Shown: in pieces, positions 6,090-9,066 of the stretch
Layout of the letters: every line of letters starts with the position of its first letter
Numbering within the stretch: position 1 is the first letter of the stretch
Assembly (NCBI GenBank): GCA_023257325.1
Contig: JALRCP010000022.1
Location: 1-9,066 of the forward strand
Source: Polynucleobacter sp.
GTDB lineage: Bacteria > Pseudomonadota > Gammaproteobacteria > Burkholderiales > Burkholderiaceae
DNA: 9,066 bases
Direction: 5' to 3'
Translations under genes and position numbers: made by a program
The notes under the pieces: generated by a model
Told to the model about the DNA's origin: nothing
Database searches by the model: none
Seen by the model: only the letters and a program-made list of their open reading frames with translations

Positions 6090-6610
6090 CAGTTGGCCTC
6101 ATCTTTAGGTCGATAAGCACCTTTGAAAGATGCAGGACGTGCACGCTTCTTAGGCTCTGGTTTGTAATTTTCCTGAACGAAATTAGAAAGCCACGCCGAA
6201 GTCTCTGAATCAAGCGGGACATTTTCAACAGTTTCACCACCATCCAATAAACGTCCAGCCTCGTTATAACTAACGCTTAGGAAATGAGGGACCGCAATTG
6301 GATCATCTCCATCGGGATGATCTTCCAAGCGCCACATCACAAACCAAGCCGGATTTGTTGATGTGGCGTTCAAATAGTAACCTTCAGCCTCGTCTTTAAA
6401 TAGCTCAAGCTCAAAGCCCGTAAACAGCCACTGCTCTGACTTATCATCCCGACGCATACAAGTGGCTGGCCGATTTGATAAAACATAGTCAGGTGTTTTG
6501 TGTGAGAACTGCCCAATATCAAAAACCACTTCATCCAAGGTCCAACGATAGGATTGCCAAGGGTTATCGATAAACTCCTTACGCATCACAATCGCAAGCT
6601 GTAACTTCAT
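6089..6610 (-). CDS. DUF3305 family protein of the formate dehydrogenase locus (173 aa)
   Basis: A protein of unknown function and the constant partner of the DUF3306 protein in formate dehydrogenase loci. Seen: NPWQSYRW (16-23), a WLFTGFELELFKDEAEGYYLN stretch (61-81), NPAWFVMWR (86-94), VSYNEAGRLLDGGETVENVPL (113-133) and a basic tail with KPEPKKRARPASFKG. It reads as a compact beta-rich soluble domain followed by a charged tail. There is no signal peptide, membrane helix or metal-binding cysteine pattern (a single Cys51). The start lies 3 nt after the apbC stop with no clear Shine-Dalgarno, so translation is probably coupled to apbC. The end overlaps the DUF3306 start (TGATG). Overlap with its partner suggests the two products are made in step and may form a complex; that is inference. 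Confidence 0.88.
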   Translation of the reverse strand: MKLQLAIVMRKEFIDNPWQSYRWTLDEVVFDIGQFSHKTPDYVLSNRPATCMRRDDKSEQWLFTGFELELFKDEAEGYYLNATSTNPAWFVMWRLEDHPDGDDPIAVPHFLSVSYNEAGRLLDGGETVENVPLDSETSAWLSNFVQENYKPEPKKRARPASFKGAYRPKDEAN

Positions 6611-6613
6611 GAT

Positions 6614-7702
6614 TTATGTATTTTGAACAACAATACTTGGGAATTTACTGCTCATGTCCTTAGACATTTCAGCCACTTGAATGGCGATCTTGCGAGCAAT
6701 CGTTTTATAAATCGCACTGATGGCACCATCAGGATCAGCGACGACTGTTGGTCGACCTGAATCCGCTTGTTCACGAATCGATAAATTCAGTGGCAAGCTA
6801 CCTAAAAAGTCCACTTTGTATTCTTCACACATTTTTTTGCCCCCATCCTGACCAAAAATATGTTCTTGATGATTACAGTTTGGACAAACATAAATACTCA
6901 TGTTCTCAACGATTCCAATAATTGGGATACCCACTTTCTCAAACATTTTGAGGCCCTTACGAGCGTCTAATAAGGCAATGTCTTGCGGTGTAGTCACAAT
7001 CACAGCCCCTGTGACAGGAACCTTTTGAGACAGAGTCAACTGAATATCCCCTGTACCCGGAGGCATGTCGACAATTAAATAATCCACGTCACGCCAATTG
7101 GTTTGACGAAGTAATTGTTCAAGCGCCGATGTCACCATCGGTCCACGCCAAACCATCGGACTATCCGGATCAATCAAAAAACCTATGGAACTTGCTTGGA
7201 GACCATGCCCCTCCATGGGCTCAATGGTGTTTTCAGCGATCGATTCGGGTCGACCTGTGATACCCAACATCATTGGCTGGCTCGGACCATAAATATCAGC
7301 ATCCAAGATGCCCACAGTCGCGCCTTCAGCCGCCAACGCCAGGGCCAAGTTCACGGCCGTAGTTGACTTACCTACACCACCCTTACCGCTTGAGACTGCG
7401 ATGACATTTTTGACATTGGGCAACAACTTCACCCCTCGCTGGACCGTGTGCGCCACAATGTTCATGGTGACATTGACGCTGACGTTTTTCACACCAGGCA
7501 ACTCTCTTAGGGCGGTAATAACCAACTTCCGTATAAGGTCAATCTGACTTTTGGCGGGGTAAGCTAATACGACATCCAAGCTGACATCAGCACCATCAAC
7601 CTTGATATTTTTGGCTGATTTTGAGGAAACCAAATCTTTGCCAGTATTAGGATCTATAACGCTTTTCAGCGCATTTTGTATGTTTTCTACCGATAAAGTC
7701 AC
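6614..7702 (-). CDS. apbC: ApbC/Mrp-type iron-sulfur cluster carrier ATPase (362 aa)
   Basis: A cytoplasmic P-loop ATPase that binds a [4Fe-4S] cluster and transfers it to target apoproteins (Mrp/ApbC/NBP35 family). Seen: an N-terminal MIP18-like (DUF59) domain (about 1-85); a deviant Walker [13 protein letters not shown] (104-115) with the signature Lys107 and catalytic Lys112; [10 protein letters not shown] (134-143); the switch segment [10 protein letters not shown] (211-220); and the cluster-binding pair C273-x2-C276 (CPNC). The length is normal. The start is GTG at 7702, supported by AGGAG at 7709-7713 with 6-nt spacing. A good promoter lies just upstream, divergent from metG. The gene is the first of the minus-strand block and the DUF3305 gene starts 3 nt after its stop, so it is probably co-transcribed with the formate dehydrogenase accessory genes, whose products need many Fe-S clusters. 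It is probably also a housekeeping gene. Confidence 0.97.
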   Translation of the reverse strand: MTLSVENIQNALKSVIDPNTGKDLVSSKSAKNIKVDGADVSLDVVLAYPAKSQIDLIRKLVITALRELPGVKNVSVNVTMNIVAHTVQRGVKLLPNVKNVIAVSSGKGGVGKSTTAVNLALALAAEGATVGILDADIYGPSQPMMLGITGRPESIAENTIEPMEGHGLQASSIGFLIDPDSPMVWRGPMVTSALEQLLRQTNWRDVDYLIVDMPPGTGDIQLTLSQKVPVTGAVIVTTPQDIALLDARKGLKMFEKVGIPIIGIVENMSIYVCPNCNHQEHIFGQDGGKKMCEEYKVDFLGSLPLNLSIREQADSGRPTVVADPDGAISAIYKTIARKIAIQVAEMSKDMSSKFPSIVVQNT

Positions 7703-7708
7703 AACTAT

Positions 7709-7713
7709 CTCCT
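7709..7713 (-). promoter_or_regulatory. Ribosome binding site of apbC, fixing a GTG start
   Basis: AGGAG on the minus strand lies 6 nt before GTG at 7700-7702. No ATG is in a better position, so GTG is the likely start codon. Confidence 0.8.
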
Positions 7714-7741
7714 GATGCTTTTTTTGTTTTTTCAGCTCTCA

Positions 7742-7771
7742 ACTATATCCGCAGACTAAAATCTGTGTCTA
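7742..7771 (-). promoter_or_regulatory. Sigma70-like promoter for the apbC-fdh block
   Basis: On the minus strand TAGACA (7766-7771) and TATAGT (7742-7747) are each 5/6 matches to the -35 and -10 consensus, spaced by 18 bp. Transcription would begin near 7735, leaving a leader of about 33 nt containing the AGGAG site. The -35 box includes the first base of the metG start codon, so this promoter and metG initiation overlap physically. Confidence 0.6.
7757..7762 (+). promoter_or_regulatory. Possible -10 element for metG
   Basis: TAAAAT is a 5/6 match to the -10 consensus and ends 8 nt before the metG ATG, so a transcript would start at or next to the ATG. No good -35 box is found 16-18 bp upstream. 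Weak support; transcription could instead start elsewhere in the 68-bp divergent region. Confidence 0.3.
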
Positions 7772-9066
7772 TGCGTCAAATTTTAGTTACTTCCGCCCTT
7801 CCTTATGCCAACGGCCAAATTCATATTGGTCACCTGGTTGAGTACATTCAAACCGATATTTGGGTTCGCTTCCAAAGGATGCGTGGCCACGAAGTTCATT
7901 ATGTAGGGGCAGACGATACGCATGGTACTCCTATCATGTTGCGTGCCGAAAAAGAAGGCATCAGCCCTCAGGAGCTGATTGCCAAGGTTTGGCAAGAACA
8001 TAAAAGAGATTTTGATGATTTTTTAATTTCTTTTGACAACTACTATTCCACTGATAGCGCTGAGAATAAGAAATTATCTGAAGAAATTTATCTCAAACTG
8101 CGTGATGCTGGTTTGATTGAAAAGCGTGCCATTGAACAAGCCTACGACCCTGTTAAAGAGATGTTTTTGCCAGATCGCTTTATCAAAGGGGAATGTCCAA
8201 AATGTGGCGCTAAAGACCAGTATGGCGACTCTTGTGAAAAATGTGGTGCCACATATGCGCCGACTGACCTCAAAAATCCGTTTTCTGTGGTGAGTGGCGC
8301 TACCCCAATCCGTAAAGTATCTGACCATTACTTCTTCAAATTATCTGACCCAAGATGCGAGACCTTTTTAAGAGAATGGACTCAGGTCAAAACCCCTTTG
8401 CAAGCAGAAGCTCGCAACAAGATGAAAGAATGGGTGGGCGAACCTGGTGAAAGTAAATTGGGTGATTGGGATATTTCAAGAGACGCACCCTATTTTGGTT
8501 TTGAAATACCTGACGCTCCAGGAAAGTACTTTTATGTTTGGCTCGATGCTCCGATTGGTTATTACGCCAGCTTCTTGAACTTATGCCAACAAAAAGGCTT
8601 GAACTTTGACGAGTGGACCAAGCCCGATACAAAGACAGAGCAATATCATTTCATTGGCAAAGATATTTTGTATTTCCACACTTTATTTTGGCCAGCCACA
8701 CTAGAGTTCTCCGGTTATCGCACCCCTACCCATGTGTTTGCGCATGGATTCTTAACGGTTGATGGCGAGAAGATGAGTAAATCACGCGGCACCTTTATCA
8801 CCGCCCACAGCGTGATTGAATGTGGTCTTAACCCTGAATGGTTGCGCTATTACTTTGCGGCCAAACTCAATGCCAGCATGGAAGACTTGGATTTGAATCT
8901 TCAAGACTTTACCGCCCGAGTAAACAGTGATTTATTGGGCAAGTACATCAACATTGCCAGCCGTAGCGCCGGATTTTTAGTAAAACGATTTGGTGGCATC
9001 GTGGTAGACGCTGCCATGAGTCATCCGCTACTGGCTCAATTGGCCGACGCCAAAGATGAAATCGCA
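7771..9066 (+). CDS. metG: Methionyl-tRNA synthetase, N-terminal part (3' end outside window)
   Basis: Class I aminoacyl-tRNA synthetase that charges tRNA-Met with methionine; cytoplasmic and essential. The window holds 432 codons with no stop; the bacterial enzyme is usually about 650-700 residues. Seen: [14 protein letters not shown] with the HIGH motif at 18-21, zinc-binding knuckles C142-x2-C145 and C155-x2-C158 in the connective region, and KMSKS at 334-338 preceded by [11 protein letters not shown]. These positions match the E. coli enzyme type closely. The anticodon-binding domain begins near the right edge and the rest, including any C-terminal tRNA-binding domain, is missing. The ATG at 7771 has no Shine-Dalgarno; an in-frame GTG two codons upstream (7765) is an alternative start. 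It is divergent from apbC, with a 68-bp gap. Confidence 0.98.
   Translation, partial: MRQILVTSALPYANGQIHIGHLVEYIQTDIWVRFQRMRGHEVHYVGADDTHGTPIMLRAEKEGISPQELIAKVWQEHKRDFDDFLISFDNYYSTDSAENKKLSEEIYLKLRDAGLIEKRAIEQAYDPVKEMFLPDRFIKGECPKCGAKDQYGDSCEKCGATYAPTDLKNPFSVVSGATPIRKVSDHYFFKLSDPRCETFLREWTQVKTPLQAEARNKMKEWVGEPGESKLGDWDISRDAPYFGFEIPDAPGKYFYVWLDAPIGYYASFLNLCQQKGLNFDEWTKPDTKTEQYHFIGKDILYFHTLFWPATLEFSGYRTPTHVFAHGFLTVDGEKMSKSRGTFITAHSVIECGLNPEWLRYYFAAKLNASMEDLDLNLQDFTARVNSDLLGKYINIASRSAGFLVKRFGGIVVDAAMSHPLLAQLADAKDEIA

Noticed and set aside
6043..6243. Minus-strand frame across the DUF3305/DUF3306 junction
   Set aside because: It is out of frame with both well-supported genes, and the TGATG overlap already explains the junction.
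7783..8632. Minus-strand frames within metG
   Set aside because: They are antisense to metG, which has all catalytic and zinc motifs; no independent evidence of coding.
1..9066. tRNA or rRNA genes, CRISPR arrays, insertion sequences, attachment sites
   Set aside because: No regularly spaced direct repeats, transposase or integrase motifs, terminal inverted repeats or tRNA-like cloverleaf sequences were seen; nearly all of the window is accounted for by the eight genes.

Overview
The window looks like part of a bacterial chromosome from a fairly low-GC betaproteobacterium of the order Burkholderiales. Polynucleobacter or a close relative is my best guess. That guess is inference from protein character, modest GC content and the divergent apbC/metG pairing; no database search was possible. 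Coding density is high. I see no RNA genes, mobile elements or CRISPR arrays.

Layout: seven genes run leftwards on the minus strand and one runs rightwards. Reading from right to left in the direction of transcription, the minus-strand block is apbC/mrp (Fe-S carrier ATPase), a DUF3305 protein, a DUF3306 protein, a 703-residue multi-cluster ferredoxin-like protein, a TorD/NarJ-type chaperone, fdhX (a 65-residue Tat-signal protein) and fdhA (the catalytic subunit of a periplasmic Mo/W formate dehydrogenase). fdhA is cut by the left edge after 712 codons. On the right, metG (methionyl-tRNA synthetase) diverges from apbC and is cut by the right edge after 432 codons.

How the genes work together: this is the accessory and catalytic part of a membrane-associated, respiratory-type formate dehydrogenase locus. 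FdhA carries a twin-arginine signal, a [4Fe-4S] motif and an active-site Cys where many relatives use selenocysteine. The TorD-like protein probably guards FdhA folding and cofactor loading before Tat export. The polyferredoxin, DUF3305, DUF3306 and FdhX proteins are conserved companions whose exact roles are not established. ApbC could supply Fe-S clusters to this cluster-rich system. The electron-transfer subunit (FdhB) and cytochrome b subunit (FdhC) would be expected beyond the left edge.

Regulation: a good sigma70-like promoter (TAGACA-N18-TATAGT) reads leftwards into apbC, and its -35 box touches the metG start codon. Gene junctions are tight (a 3-nt gap, a TGATG overlap, a 46-nt gap, a TAATG overlap). 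The 177-bp AT-rich gap before fdhX is the only sizeable internal non-coding stretch. It holds a possible second promoter, a 7-2-7 palindrome at an activator-like distance, and an inverted repeat in the presumed leader. Between fdhX and fdhA sits an intrinsic-terminator-like hairpin whose loop contains the fdhX stop codon. This is the most unusual regulatory structure in the window and suggests attenuation or polarity control of fdhA.
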